From the NCBI RefSeq assembly GCF_024808665.1, contig NZ_JANUBZ010000001.1:62001-126000 (forward strand): DNA of 64,000 nt, read 5' to 3'. Source of the DNA: Mucilaginibacter empetricola (GTDB lineage: Bacteria; Bacteroidota; Bacteroidia; Sphingobacteriales; Sphingobacteriaceae). The notes below the pieces were generated by a model. That model saw only the letters and a list, made by a program, of their open reading frames with translations, was not told where the DNA came from and ran no database searches. How positions within the stretch are numbered: the stretch's first letter is position 1; each line of letters begins with the position of its first letter. Below, one piece after another: positions 26,330 through 36,225 of the stretch. The position numbers were made by a program, and so were the translations under genes.

Positions 26330-26414
26330 ATCAATGATTTTATACTATCCGCTCGGCAATAGTAAACCGAATTTTGTCTGGCAACAACAGCATGAAATTA
26401 AAAATAGTATAATA

Positions 26415-27305
26415 ATGGAAACCAAAACGCACGAAAACAAGGAAACCACAGCTTCGCTGTACCCAAAGAAATATCAAACCATAAACGGCCTTCAAATGGC
26501 TTATATCGATACCGGTAAGGGCGACCCTATCGTGTTCCTTCACGGAAACCCGACCTCCGGCTATATCTGGCGAAATATCATCCCGTATGCCCAGGACCTG
26601 GGGCGGTGCATCGCCCCTGACCTGATGGGCATGGGCGATTCAGATCAATTCGCCGATGCGACTGATTATACCTTCCTCAACAATGAAAAGTATCTTGATC
26701 AACTCCTCAGCTCACTAGGCATTAACAAAAATATTGTTTTTGTCGTACATGACTGGGGCTCCGCGCTGGCATTTGACTGGTCGCGCAAGCATCCAGATGC
26801 TGTTAAGGGTATCGTTTATATGGAGGCGATCACCAGGCCACGCACATGGGATGAGGTACCCGGCGTTGCGAGGGAAACCTTTCAAAATTTGCGAACAGAA
26901 AAGGGGGAAGAAATGGTGTTAAAGCAAAATTCCTTTATTGAATTTAATCTGCCGAAAACGGTCTTGAGGACTTTATCAGCAGAAGAAATGGACGAGTACC
27001 GGCGGCCCTTCCGGGAGCCGGGGGAAAGCCGGAGAGCCATGCTCAGCTGGGCGCGGCAACTCCCTCTGGGCGGCGAACCGGCTGATGTGATCAGGATCGT
27101 CAATGATTACAGCAACTGGCTCTCTGCTACGGCGATTCCGAAATTATTTATTGAAGCCAATCCGGGGACCTTAGCCGATGCAGAAAAAAAAGCCTGCAAA
27201 TCGTGGTCGAACCAGGCTCATATTGTGGTTAAGGGTCATCATAACCTACAGGAGGATTCAGCATCCGAAATAGGCACCGCGATAGCGGTGTGGTTACAAT
27301 GCTAA
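26415..27305 (+). CDS. Haloalkane dehalogenase (HLD-II/DhaA-like)
   Basis: 296 residues from the ATG at 26415; upstream frame residues are untypical. The alpha/beta-hydrolase active site fits DhaA-type dehalogenases: HGNPTSG with the halide-stabilising Asn45, the nucleophile Asp113 followed by Trp114 in VVHDWGSALAF, the acid Glu137 in VYMEAITRP, and the catalytic His276 in KGHHNLQEDS. The length matches DhaA (about 294). It cleaves carbon-halogen bonds in known members; the natural substrate is unknown. It lies 85 bp after HxlR, so the two are probably co-transcribed. Confidence 0.9.
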   Translation: METKTHENKETTASLYPKKYQTINGLQMAYIDTGKGDPIVFLHGNPTSGYIWRNIIPYAQDLGRCIAPDLMGMGDSDQFADATDYTFLNNEKYLDQLLSSLGINKNIVFVVHDWGSALAFDWSRKHPDAVKGIVYMEAITRPRTWDEVPGVARETFQNLRTEKGEEMVLKQNSFIEFNLPKTVLRTLSAEEMDEYRRPFREPGESRRAMLSWARQLPLGGEPADVIRIVNDYSNWLSATAIPKLFIEANPGTLADAEKKACKSWSNQAHIVVKGHHNLQEDSASEIGTAIAVWLQC

Positions 27306-27340
27306 AATAAAATCATTACCTTTAAGCATCGTTTTTTCCT

Positions 27341-28108
27341 ATGTGGATAGTCGAACCTTCTTCTCGTTTAAGCCCGTACATCAAAGCTTTTATGGTTATT
27401 GAAAGCGATGATATATTGGTTAACCGGCTACTGCCAGATACTTCGATCGTATTGGCTATCCGCTACAAGGGAACCGTGCACTACAAGAAAGAACATGAAG
27501 GTACAAATCTTCCTGTTTTCTCTATATCCGGTTTAAGGAAAACAGCCCGGCTGGTGCAGTATGGCAAAGATACTGGTAATATCCTGGTGCAATTCAAAGA
27601 AGCCGGGGCTGCGGCTTTTTTAAAGTCCCCTGTTCACGAGTTGTTTGAATCCAACCTTGCGCTCAACCATTTTTTTAACATTTCGGAACTGGAGGAGTTG
27701 GAAGAGCAAATTCATCACACCGAGACGATTGATCAAAAAATAAAAATCGTGGAGCAATTTTTAATCGCAAGGCTCCGCTATCAAAAGCCCGATCTGCTGG
27801 TCGCTGCTTCCATCCAAAAAATACATGCAGCCAAAGGCTTGCTGAGGATGAAACAACTGGCTGACAGCTTATATATCAGCACCGATGCGTTTGAAAAAAG
27901 GTTTAGAAAACTGGTGGGTACCACCCCTAAACAATTTGCCGCTATTGTCCGGATGAACTCCGTGATAGCACAGGGGCATTTAGACGAACCTTTGGTGAAT
28001 TCGGCCCTTAACGCCGGTTTTTTTGACCAGTCCCATTTTATCAAGGACTTTAAAACGTTTACAGGTCAAACACCAACTGAATTCTTCGGTTCCACCGCAA
28101 AGTTATAA
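27341..28108 (+). CDS. AraC-family regulator
   Basis: 255 residues. The N-terminal region resembles the DUF6597-type sensing domain of Bacteroidota AraC proteins (WIVEPSSRLSPYIKAFMVIE); the C-terminal HTH pair is clear (LADSLYISTDAFEKRFRKLVG, ALNAGFFDQSHFIKDFKTFTG). It begins 35 bases after the dehalogenase stop and may belong to the same transcript. The 219 bases that follow (28109-28327) hold no gene I can support. Confidence 0.9.
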   Translation: MWIVEPSSRLSPYIKAFMVIESDDILVNRLLPDTSIVLAIRYKGTVHYKKEHEGTNLPVFSISGLRKTARLVQYGKDTGNILVQFKEAGAAAFLKSPVHELFESNLALNHFFNISELEELEEQIHHTETIDQKIKIVEQFLIARLRYQKPDLLVAASIQKIHAAKGLLRMKQLADSLYISTDAFEKRFRKLVGTTPKQFAAIVRMNSVIAQGHLDEPLVNSALNAGFFDQSHFIKDFKTFTGQTPTEFFGSTAKL

Positions 28109-28327
28109 ATACCTGTGAATGTGTGTCTTTTAACAATCGGTTTATTGGGCCTTGCTATGGATGGAGATGGCGGCACCCATATTGGCCAACGGGAGCTATG
28201 CACTTCTCCGCACCTAATCTGCCCACGATAGCAGTGGACTATATGAAAATAGTGAATAACGTCAGATGCGCATTTGATATCCGCAGGAAAATCATTGGCC
28301 AAAAGTTTTAGCGTTCTGGTCACAGCC

Positions 28328-30073
28328 CTAAAACACCGGCCTGTTAATCTCCAGATCCTTAATTTTCCAGGCGTTTTTTAGGCGTAGCTGCGTCTTCTTT
28401 AACGCATCGGTATTATTGGTATTGGCAAATGCCCGCTCCAATCCAGAGAGCGCCCAGCCATTGTTGGGGTTTATGGTAAGGTCTTTATTTAATACAGCTA
28501 TGGCTTCGCTGTTCCGGCCTGCGATTATCAACATATCGCCTAAATATTGCCTAGCAGGCAGCGGCCAGTCCCTGGGTTCGTTGTAAATGATATGATCTTC
28601 CGCCTTCACGGCATCTTGTAAAAGGTTAATTGCGGCAGCGTATTGCTTTTGCGCACCGGCTATTTTGCCACGCAGAATCAATTGAGCGACAATGGCCGAT
28701 TCATAAGCCGGACTAAAATTGTCTTCGGAGAATTTTAGCGATTTATCCGTCATTTTTTCTTCCAGCGCAGTCAACTCGCGATTAGCTAACGCTACGTTGC
28801 CTTTAGCGCAATAAGCTAACCCTCTAGCAAAGTGCAGATATATAGACGCATACGATAGATTACCGACGGATTTCACTTTTAAAATATCGTCCCATTTACC
28901 AAAACGCAGATTGGTGATGATAGGCTGAATATACAGGTATTGCATAAAATTACTACCGGCATCGCCAGATGACAGGTATTTCCAAGAAAGTAACGACTGT
29001 AGTTTTTCTGCTGCGTCAATTGCAGTTTTGTAGTTGCCACCCATTTGCGCACAATTGATCATTAAATGCATATTATGGTACTGGTACAAAACAACGCCGT
29101 GGATTACCGGGGCATATTGTTTAGCGTAATTGTCGTACCCGGCAAGGGCGGCATTATTATCTTTTATCCCCCGCGCGTAATCACCGGTACGGATATAGAT
29201 GTGCGATGGCATGTGCGTAAGGTGCGATACCCCCGGCATCAAGGTGTCCAGCAAATGAGCGCTATTATTAGCGACCTCCGGTGTTGCGGATGCCTCCATA
29301 GTGTGGATATAATAATGGTTTGCACCTGGATGTTTCGGACTGATAGCTATCGCCTGTTCCAGCAGCGTCCTGATCTGCGGTGTCCATGGTTTGGGGGTAA
29401 AATCGTGTGCATATAAATCCCAGGGGTGCAACAGCATTAAAGCATCGGCGTATAGCGTAACTACGTCGGCGTTTTTGCCATAGCCGGCATAAACGCGCTG
29501 CATGGCGCCGGCGTAGTTAGTCCGCAATTGTTTTATGCTGATGGTGGTATCGGCGCTATAACGTTGCTGCATGGCGTTGATCAGGCTTTTTTCCATCGAC
29601 GTGCAATTGACAGATAGCTCCTTGCTCCTCGTGGCAGCCTGCAACGCCTCCGATGGCGGCCGGTAGCCATTGGGATAATTAATGGTTGGCCCCATAGCCA
29701 AAGCCTTGCCATACCAGGCCATAGCACAACTTGGATCGAGATGAGTGGCTTTGGTAAAGGATGCGATAGCCTCGATGGTGTGAAAGGCATAGTACATGCT
29801 GATGCCCTGATTAAAATAAAACTGCACACTATCCGAAGCGCCAGAAATTTTCCATTTATAATTACCCCAGCCCTTCAGCGCAGTGATGTCCTTTACCGAA
29901 TCTGCAGGGTCGTAATATACCGCGCATAAGGCGGCATGATTGGTGTATCCTTTAAAATAAACCGGGGCTGTTATTGCTGCATTATTTCCTTTGTGATAAT
30001 GATAAAAGGATTGCCCGGTAACAAAAGCGACAAGAAGCGCCACAATTATGCCGATTGTATATTTTATCTTCAT
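28328..30073 (-). CDS. Exported TPR-repeat protein
   Basis: 581 residues with an N-terminal membrane anchor or signal (residues 5-22). Several TPR-like units follow: FYFNQGISMYYAFHTIEAIASF near 86-107, CAMAWYGKALAMG, and a C-terminal run (LLQDAVKAEDHI, EAIAVLNKDLTINPNNGWAL). The middle HPGANHYYIHTMEAS and HMPSHIYIRTGDY boxes are conserved in a widespread group of bacterial TPR proteins without known function. It stands alone on the minus strand. Confidence 0.8.
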   Translation of the reverse strand: MKIKYTIGIIVALLVAFVTGQSFYHYHKGNNAAITAPVYFKGYTNHAALCAVYYDPADSVKDITALKGWGNYKWKISGASDSVQFYFNQGISMYYAFHTIEAIASFTKATHLDPSCAMAWYGKALAMGPTINYPNGYRPPSEALQAATRSKELSVNCTSMEKSLINAMQQRYSADTTISIKQLRTNYAGAMQRVYAGYGKNADVVTLYADALMLLHPWDLYAHDFTPKPWTPQIRTLLEQAIAISPKHPGANHYYIHTMEASATPEVANNSAHLLDTLMPGVSHLTHMPSHIYIRTGDYARGIKDNNAALAGYDNYAKQYAPVIHGVVLYQYHNMHLMINCAQMGGNYKTAIDAAEKLQSLLSWKYLSSGDAGSNFMQYLYIQPIITNLRFGKWDDILKVKSVGNLSYASIYLHFARGLAYCAKGNVALANRELTALEEKMTDKSLKFSEDNFSPAYESAIVAQLILRGKIAGAQKQYAAAINLLQDAVKAEDHIIYNEPRDWPLPARQYLGDMLIIAGRNSEAIAVLNKDLTINPNNGWALSGLERAFANTNNTDALKKTQLRLKNAWKIKDLEINRPVF

Positions 30074-30194
30074 GCGGGTTATGTGTTTATTATAGCCAAA
30101 ACACTGGAGTTCACATTTATTTTTAATTACTGGAATGAACGAAACAAAAGAAAATCAGGCATTAATGAGATACAAAAATGGCCACCATTACAAA

Positions 30195-30998
30195 TTATTT
30201 TACCGTAAATGTCTTATTTTGAGTGGTATGCGCACTGAAATAACCATATGCGCCATTTGTAAGATTGGATGGCGGATTTGATGGCGCTACTGCTCCTCCT
30301 GAATCTGTCCCCATATCCTTGAGTGTGGTCCAATAGGTATAAATAGCTTCATCTACGCACTGCATTTCAACTTTTACTGCGTCTCCGGCATAAATATCGA
30401 TATCTGTTTCGTTCAATACATCGTTAACATTTTTCCCGTCAGAGAATTCATCGTTAAAGGTGAATACGTCCCTAACCTGCACACCGTTGACATACATGAC
30501 AAAGCGATACTGGTTGGGTACTCCTGCCGGGTCTTTAAAATACACACTCACCTGGCGGGTATTTTTTTTATCGCTGTACTGGCTGGAAGATGAAGATAAG
30601 GAATCGAGCGTTACTAGTGCCGGCATTGTTGAACTTGCCGTATAAGTTTGGTTCCCGGTGAGTACAGTCAGTGAGTAGGTCACTCCGGCAACACCGGCAA
30701 AACTGGTCGTAGTCGTATAGCTACCTGCGGGGCCCTCCACTAAATGCCAGGTATTTCCCGCCTGATCATTGATCGTCACGGTTGCGCCGGAAACCGGCGG
30801 GTAGACATTGGTATTCGTAAACGGAACATTTTGGCTTAATTTAACCACCTGGAGCTCATTTACATTGGTCACATTCCCTTCAATCACCAATTTTCCTGTG
30901 ACACTGTTTAGTTTCAGGTCGATCACCTTTTGGCAGGAAGCAAATGTAAGTAGGATAATAGCTAGTATACCGGTATAGAAATTTGAATGATTTTTCAT
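30195..30998 (-). CDS. DUF4249-type lipoprotein
   Basis: 267 residues with a lipobox (LLTFASCQK, Cys22). The mature part follows the DUF4249 plan: KLVIEGNVTN, a beta-sandwich with PPVSGATVTINDQAGN, then SLTVLTGNQTYTASSTMP. These proteins are usually encoded next to a TonB-dependent receptor and may act as its surface partner. Here it lies 11 bp behind such a receptor. Ligand unknown. Confidence 0.88.
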   Translation of the reverse strand: MKNHSNFYTGILAIILLTFASCQKVIDLKLNSVTGKLVIEGNVTNVNELQVVKLSQNVPFTNTNVYPPVSGATVTINDQAGNTWHLVEGPAGSYTTTTSFAGVAGVTYSLTVLTGNQTYTASSTMPALVTLDSLSSSSSQYSDKKNTRQVSVYFKDPAGVPNQYRFVMYVNGVQVRDVFTFNDEFSDGKNVNDVLNETDIDIYAGDAVKVEMQCVDEAIYTYWTTLKDMGTDSGGAVAPSNPPSNLTNGAYGYFSAHTTQNKTFTVK

Positions 30999-31009
30999 TT
31001 TGATAGGTG

Positions 31010-33334
31010 TTAAAATTTAAAGTTCCAGGTCACTGAAGGGATTGGCCTTGGGAAAATACTGGTAAGTTGCGTTTCGGTGGTATTGGGTACATTCTTATTG
31101 TCCTGGAAAGTAATGGCGTACGGATCCCAATGTCCATAAACATTATAGATACCGAAAGTCCAGCTGGAATGATATTTTTTATGTTCCTTTCCTTCCAGGG
31201 TGGCTCCGATATCCAGGCGGTTATTGGCTGGTTCACGGTAACCGTTGCGTTCTGAATAAGAAAATGTGGTTAACCCGCCGATGTTATATTTCCCTGTTGG
31301 GAAAGAAACCGCATTGCCGCTACTGTAAATAAAAGTGCTCGACAAAGTCCAGCGCTTAGTTAATTTATAGATGCCGACTACCGATAAATCATGCGTGCGG
31401 TCCTGCGTAGCGGGGAAATATTTATCTTCATTGATCGCCGCAAATTTATCCTCTGTCCTGGATAGCGTATAGCCGACCCAACCGTTAAAGCGTCCGTATT
31501 TTTTTTTCAAGAATAGCTCCACTCCGTAGGCCCTGCCAGAACCGTAAGTTAACAACGATTCTACATCAGGGTTCGCCACTAACTGGGCGCCATCCTTGTA
31601 ATCAATCTGGTTTTGCAGTAGTTTATAATAAACTTCAGCAGAAAATTCGTAGATGTTGTCACTAAAATTCTTAAACCAGCCGGTAGAAAGCTGGTCGGCT
31701 ATTTCCGGTTTGATATTATTGCTGCTCATCACATACACATCCGCCGGGGTGCTCCCGGTAGAATTGGTCAGCAGGTGTATATTTTGCGTGTTCCGGTTAT
31801 AAGACGCCTTGATCGAATTTTCATCATCCAGCAGGAAGCTTGCTGACAGGCGGGGCTCCAGGTTAAAATAGTTTTTAACCAGCGAACCTGCTCCGTAAGG
31901 AACAGCGGTGAGTACATCCCCTGCGGCATCATAAGTTTTAAAGGTTCCGGGGCCCAGTAACATAAAATCACTGATCCGGAGGCCATAAACGAGGGTGAAT
32001 TTATTGGTCGCTTTCCATTCGTCGCTGACATAAGCCGCATCTTCAAAGCCTTCTCTTTTTTCCACAGCAAGGTCATTGAAACTCGAATTTTGCGGTGCGG
32101 AAATTTCACCGGGCAGAATGTTATGATGCAGAATATTCAACCCGAATTTGATGGTGTGTTTTTCATTCATTGAATACTGAAAATCTTCTTTGAAGTTCAC
32201 ATCTTCAATTTTTGAAGTTGCTGTAAAATTGTTATCTATGGCAAGATCCTCGATTGCATAGCTATAATTGCTATAGATTAAGGCGGTATTAGAAAATAGC
32301 TTACTACTAAAAATATGATTGAAACGGATCGTTCCTGTTGTATTTCCCCAGTTTGTGCCGAAAGTGTTTTTCAGGCCTAATACATCCTTTCCAAAGTACC
32401 CTGAAAGATAGATGACATTTTTATCGTCAAAGTGATAGTTGGCCTTGGCGTTCAGGTCGTAGAAATATAGGGTACTGCCTTTGAGCGTAGAGTCTGATGA
32501 GGTTTTTAAAAATGCGTCAAAATTGGTACGGCGGGTGCTAATCATGAAAGACCCTTTATCATCAAATATAGGCCCTTCGACCTTTAGCCGGGAAGAAATG
32601 AGGCCTATACCTCCCTGAACGGTATAATCCTTGCTGTTACCGTCATTCATTTTAATATCCAGTACAGAGGATAGGCGGCCGCCATATTCAGCCGGCATTC
32701 CGCCTTTAAAGATAGTTACGTCTTTGATCGCATCTGAATTGAACGTTGAAAAGAAACCCAGGAGATGCGAAGCATTATAAACCGTGGCTTCATCCAGCAA
32801 GATCAAATTCTGATCCGATGTTCCGCCCCGAACATAAAAACCGGTATTTCCTTCCCCCGCAGCTTTAACACCAGGAAGTAACGTAACCGTTTTCAAAATA
32901 TCCTTTTCGCCAAGGACGACCGGTACGCTATTAATTTGTGCCATGTTCAGCTTTTCTACACCCATTTGAGGTGAAGACACCTGGTCGTTGTTAGGTTTGT
33001 TACTGTAGATGACAACTTCCTTTAAATCATTCTTTGGTTGTAATGAAATATTCAGGGTCTGATCTTTATGAAGGGATACCTGGGTAATTGTAGTTTGATA
33101 ACCGATATAGGTACATTCAACCTGGTAATCGCCTTCAGTTGCCGTCAGCGAATAAAAACCGTAACTATTAGAGGCCGCGCCGTACTGAGGCAGTTCTTTA
33201 ATCCTGACGGTCGCGCCAATGAGGGTTTCACCGGTAGCCGCATCTTTGAGTGTTCCGCTGATAGAATAATGTTTTTGCGCATAAAGTGATAATACAGGCA
33301 TTAAAAAAACCAGGATTAGGATATGTTTGATCAT
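31010..33334 (-). CDS. TonB-dependent receptor (DUF4249 partner)
   Basis: 774 residues. Signal peptide (ending LSLYAQ), carboxypeptidase-regulatory-like domain (ISGTLKDAATGETLIGATV), plug (PVVLGEKDILKTVTLLPGVK, YVRGGTSDQNLILLDEATVY) and a barrel ending in aromatic VTWNFKF. There is no STN domain. Its length and the neighbouring DUF4249 gene set it apart from SusC proteins. An FNR-like core (TTGA-N6-TCAA, 33552-33565) lies 218 bases upstream. Confidence 0.92.
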   Translation of the reverse strand: MIKHILILVFLMPVLSLYAQKHYSISGTLKDAATGETLIGATVRIKELPQYGAASNSYGFYSLTATEGDYQVECTYIGYQTTITQVSLHKDQTLNISLQPKNDLKEVVIYSNKPNNDQVSSPQMGVEKLNMAQINSVPVVLGEKDILKTVTLLPGVKAAGEGNTGFYVRGGTSDQNLILLDEATVYNASHLLGFFSTFNSDAIKDVTIFKGGMPAEYGGRLSSVLDIKMNDGNSKDYTVQGGIGLISSRLKVEGPIFDDKGSFMISTRRTNFDAFLKTSSDSTLKGSTLYFYDLNAKANYHFDDKNVIYLSGYFGKDVLGLKNTFGTNWGNTTGTIRFNHIFSSKLFSNTALIYSNYSYAIEDLAIDNNFTATSKIEDVNFKEDFQYSMNEKHTIKFGLNILHHNILPGEISAPQNSSFNDLAVEKREGFEDAAYVSDEWKATNKFTLVYGLRISDFMLLGPGTFKTYDAAGDVLTAVPYGAGSLVKNYFNLEPRLSASFLLDDENSIKASYNRNTQNIHLLTNSTGSTPADVYVMSSNNIKPEIADQLSTGWFKNFSDNIYEFSAEVYYKLLQNQIDYKDGAQLVANPDVESLLTYGSGRAYGVELFLKKKYGRFNGWVGYTLSRTEDKFAAINEDKYFPATQDRTHDLSVVGIYKLTKRWTLSSTFIYSSGNAVSFPTGKYNIGGLTTFSYSERNGYREPANNRLDIGATLEGKEHKKYHSSWTFGIYNVYGHWDPYAITFQDNKNVPNTTETQLTSIFPRPIPSVTWNFKF

Positions 33335-33757
33335 AGGGATTCCATATAGATACCGAAAGGGTATTATTAATAATTATTTTACTATAAGTGGGGATGAAGC
33401 TTAATCTGCGCTCATCATAGCATTGCTTGACGGGCAATTTTCCTTAATTCGATTTTTTTTACTAAAGGGCTATCGTGTATTATACATCTTTTTTCTTTCA
33501 TGTCAGGTAAATTATAGGATACAAAAGTCGGGCAGAAAAAAAAATTAACACTTGACAAAAATCAAGAAGTTTAAATCAGAGCAGAAATATTGATCTACCA
33601 AGAAAAATACGGAAACAAGCATCCGGCCACGCTTACAGGGTTTTTGAATTGAGGATGTTAAATGATGGGCAAACTTCAAAGGAGATAAAATGATTTCTTG
33701 TCTCCGGACTAACTTTCCTAAAATCAAATATTTGCGCAGATAATATTCTTCTTTTTA
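33335..33757. other. Gene-free stretch with one FNR-like core
   Basis: These 423 bases separate the GH20 stop from the TonB receptor start, both on the minus strand. I see no credible gene. The only recognisable sites are CTTGA-N6-TCAAG at 33551-33566, similar in core to the palindrome at 12168-12191, and a T-rich run near 33450. The promoter of the receptor gene must lie here. Confidence 0.45.
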
Positions 33758-36058
33758 TCAGTGAAATATTATATCTGTAGAAAACCCCTCCTTAACATTT
33801 TTGCCCGATTGGAGGTAAACCGGAATAGATTTTATATGGGGTTCAGTGGAATATTCAATTTTTATTTTGTGATAACCTTTTTGCAGTATCGCGCCACCAG
33901 TTAATTCGAATTTGGAAAAATCAGTATTATCTGCTATTACATCTTTTCCGTCAATGTAGATTTGATTCCCGCCTTTTGCGGAAATAAAAAAATGGTACGT
34001 ATTATTTTCTGCTATGTATATATACCCTTCGCAAATGATTTTAAAGTCACCAAACACTTTCTTCAGCGTATCCAGCTGAAAATCCTGCATTATACCCGAT
34101 TTTAGCGAATGGGGACATCTGGTGGTATCCAGAATATCCTTATCATAAATTTGATACGCTAAACCCTTGCTTAGATTTCTTGGATGCATGGCAGGCAAGG
34201 TATCCTCATTACACATGATAATTCTTGAGGGAACGCTGCGTTTACCGCTATATGTAATGACGATTGCCTGAATTTCACGGCGCTCATTTTTGGGAATACT
34301 AAAGGTAAGTGGTGCGGTAAATAACCGGTCATTTTCAGTCGGAGTATGGCCACTTAGCGTATAATAAGTTTTCGAGTCTAGTGCGCTACTGTTATTTGCT
34401 ATTAGAAATTTGCTGCCGATCATCACCGTATCTGTCTCCTTAAATGCAGTTGGTACCCGGAAGTTATATTCTCTTTTTTCAAGATAAAGCAGTTGTTTTG
34501 GCACACTGATTTCAAAAAAAGTTTCGGTGTTTTTATTTTTTGGGAGTGCCCAGGCGATCTCAGCTAGAGCAAATATCCTGGGAACCATCATATAATATAG
34601 TTTATTCATCGTAGCCATATGCTCCGTCCATATGCTACCCTGTACGCCTAAAACATATTTTTCTTGTTCCGCTGTGAGTAAGGCCGGAGCCGGATCATAA
34701 TTGTAACTTTTCCATAATGGGGTATATCCGCCATTGTAATGCTCATGACCGAATGGTTCAAAACTGGAGTTGCTCTGGTAATAATCAAAATATAATCCCT
34801 CTAGCCCGGGGGTCATAATCACCTGGTGCTTTTGCTGAATTATCGCCAGTGCTGCCTTTTCACCAAACCGGCAGGTTACTGTAGCATTCCCTGACAGGCC
34901 CCCTTCAGAAATCTCATCCCAACCAATAATATGTTTGTTTTTAGAAATCAGGAATTTCTCTATGCGTTGAATAAAATAAGACTGCAATGAATGGACATCT
35001 TTAATATTCAAATTTTTCATCAGTTGCTGACAATATAATGATTCCTCCCAGGGCCTTTTATCTGCTTCATCGCCTCCGATATGAATATATTTCCCTGGAA
35101 ATAAAGGAATAACTTCGTTTAAAATATCTTCCAGAAATTTAAACGTTGCTTCCGAGGGACAGTAGATATAATTGTTAGCGGATTGATTCGGTGAGTTTTC
35201 CGGAAGTACACATTTAAATTCCGGATTTGCCCTTAAAGCGGCAACAGAATGCGCCGGCATCTCAATTTCAGGAATAACGGTAATAAACCGGTCACTTGCG
35301 TATTTCACAACTTCTTTGATTTGTTCCTGTGAATAATACCCTCCGGTCACAGCGCTATCCAGGCCATCCCGCTCACCATCAAATACGGTATGGACATCAT
35401 ATCCCCCTATAGCAGCTAATTTGGGGTATTTTTTTATTTCTATTCGCCAACCTTCATTATCCGTCAAATGCCATTGAAAGGTATTTAATTTATAATGTGC
35501 CATCAGGTCTAATACCTGTTCAACCTGTGTGACAGAAAAAAAATGCCTCGCAACGTCCAGCATTAATCCCCGGTATTGAAATCTGGGGAAATCGACGATA
35601 TCTACGCAGGGCAATGTGTACCGGCCACCTTCCCGGGAGATTAGCTGAATCAGTGTTTGAATGCCATAGAATATCCCTGCATCGTTACCCGTTAAATTAA
35701 TTCTGTCAGCGGTTATTTGCAACCTGTAACCCTCATTCATGGAATTCGGGTCGCGTTTGGTGATAATATGTATAATAGAATTTGACCGTAAATAACCTTT
35801 TGAACTTTTTACAGGTTCATTATGTAGTTGATAATTATCAGCGAGATAACTTCTCAGAAAACTGATAGACTTATTTTGTAAGCTATCTGTTTGTATCAGC
35901 GTTCTGGCACTTAGGCTAAAATTACCATGATGAGGTGTTAGGCTTACCGGGCTTGGGATCAATCCAAGCCGATTATTTCCATGCTGAGCAAAAGATGGCA
36001 TATAAATCAGGTTGATAATTAAAATAAAAAAGTAGTTGACTTTTTTAGCAGTTTTCAT
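33758..36058 (-). CDS. GH20 beta-N-acetylhexosaminidase with C-terminal PA14-like domain
   Basis: 766 residues with a signal peptide (ending MPSFAQ). A GH20b N-terminal domain (GIQTLIQLI) is followed by the catalytic barrel: YRGLMLDVARHFF, WHLTDNEGWRIEIKKYP, and the Asp330-Glu331 pair in HIGGDEADK, where Glu is the acid and Asp orients the substrate 2-acetamido group. The C-terminal part (from about 645) has a PA14-like pattern (YIYIAENNTYHFF, NQIYIDGKDV) that may bind sugar. It should remove terminal GlcNAc or GalNAc in the periplasm or at the surface. A terminator-like hairpin separates it from the six-hairpin glycosidase gene. Confidence 0.93.
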   Translation of the reverse strand: MKTAKKVNYFFILIINLIYMPSFAQHGNNRLGLIPSPVSLTPHHGNFSLSARTLIQTDSLQNKSISFLRSYLADNYQLHNEPVKSSKGYLRSNSIIHIITKRDPNSMNEGYRLQITADRINLTGNDAGIFYGIQTLIQLISREGGRYTLPCVDIVDFPRFQYRGLMLDVARHFFSVTQVEQVLDLMAHYKLNTFQWHLTDNEGWRIEIKKYPKLAAIGGYDVHTVFDGERDGLDSAVTGGYYSQEQIKEVVKYASDRFITVIPEIEMPAHSVAALRANPEFKCVLPENSPNQSANNYIYCPSEATFKFLEDILNEVIPLFPGKYIHIGGDEADKRPWEESLYCQQLMKNLNIKDVHSLQSYFIQRIEKFLISKNKHIIGWDEISEGGLSGNATVTCRFGEKAALAIIQQKHQVIMTPGLEGLYFDYYQSNSSFEPFGHEHYNGGYTPLWKSYNYDPAPALLTAEQEKYVLGVQGSIWTEHMATMNKLYYMMVPRIFALAEIAWALPKNKNTETFFEISVPKQLLYLEKREYNFRVPTAFKETDTVMIGSKFLIANNSSALDSKTYYTLSGHTPTENDRLFTAPLTFSIPKNERREIQAIVITYSGKRSVPSRIIMCNEDTLPAMHPRNLSKGLAYQIYDKDILDTTRCPHSLKSGIMQDFQLDTLKKVFGDFKIICEGYIYIAENNTYHFFISAKGGNQIYIDGKDVIADNTDFSKFELTGGAILQKGYHKIKIEYSTEPHIKSIPVYLQSGKNVKEGFSTDIIFH

Positions 36059-36114
36059 ACGGTTAAATATTGATTAAAATGATGGTAAGTAGGGTTGGAC
36101 GAGTATCTATTGCT

Positions 36115-36146
36115 AAAAAAAGGGCCGCCATTACCAAACGGCCCTT
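36115..36146 (-). terminator. Intrinsic terminator between glycosidase genes
   Basis: AAGGGCCG (36120-36127) and CGGCCCTT (36139-36146) form an 8-bp stem with an 11-base loop. On the minus strand it is followed by a run of T (complement of A at 36115-36120). It lies 80 bases past the six-hairpin glycosidase stop and 56 bases before the GH20 start, so it probably lowers GH20 expression relative to the operon. Confidence 0.7.
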
Positions 36147-36225
36147 ATCAACTCAACTAACACCGGAACTCCCTCCAGTAGTATTTTCAATTCTGTTATC
36201 CCGATTAAAGTTGTTTAAACGGCCA

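Noticed and set aside
28123..28311. Short plus-strand frame after the AraC gene
   Set aside because: No start context, no family signal; the overlapping minus frame is equally open.
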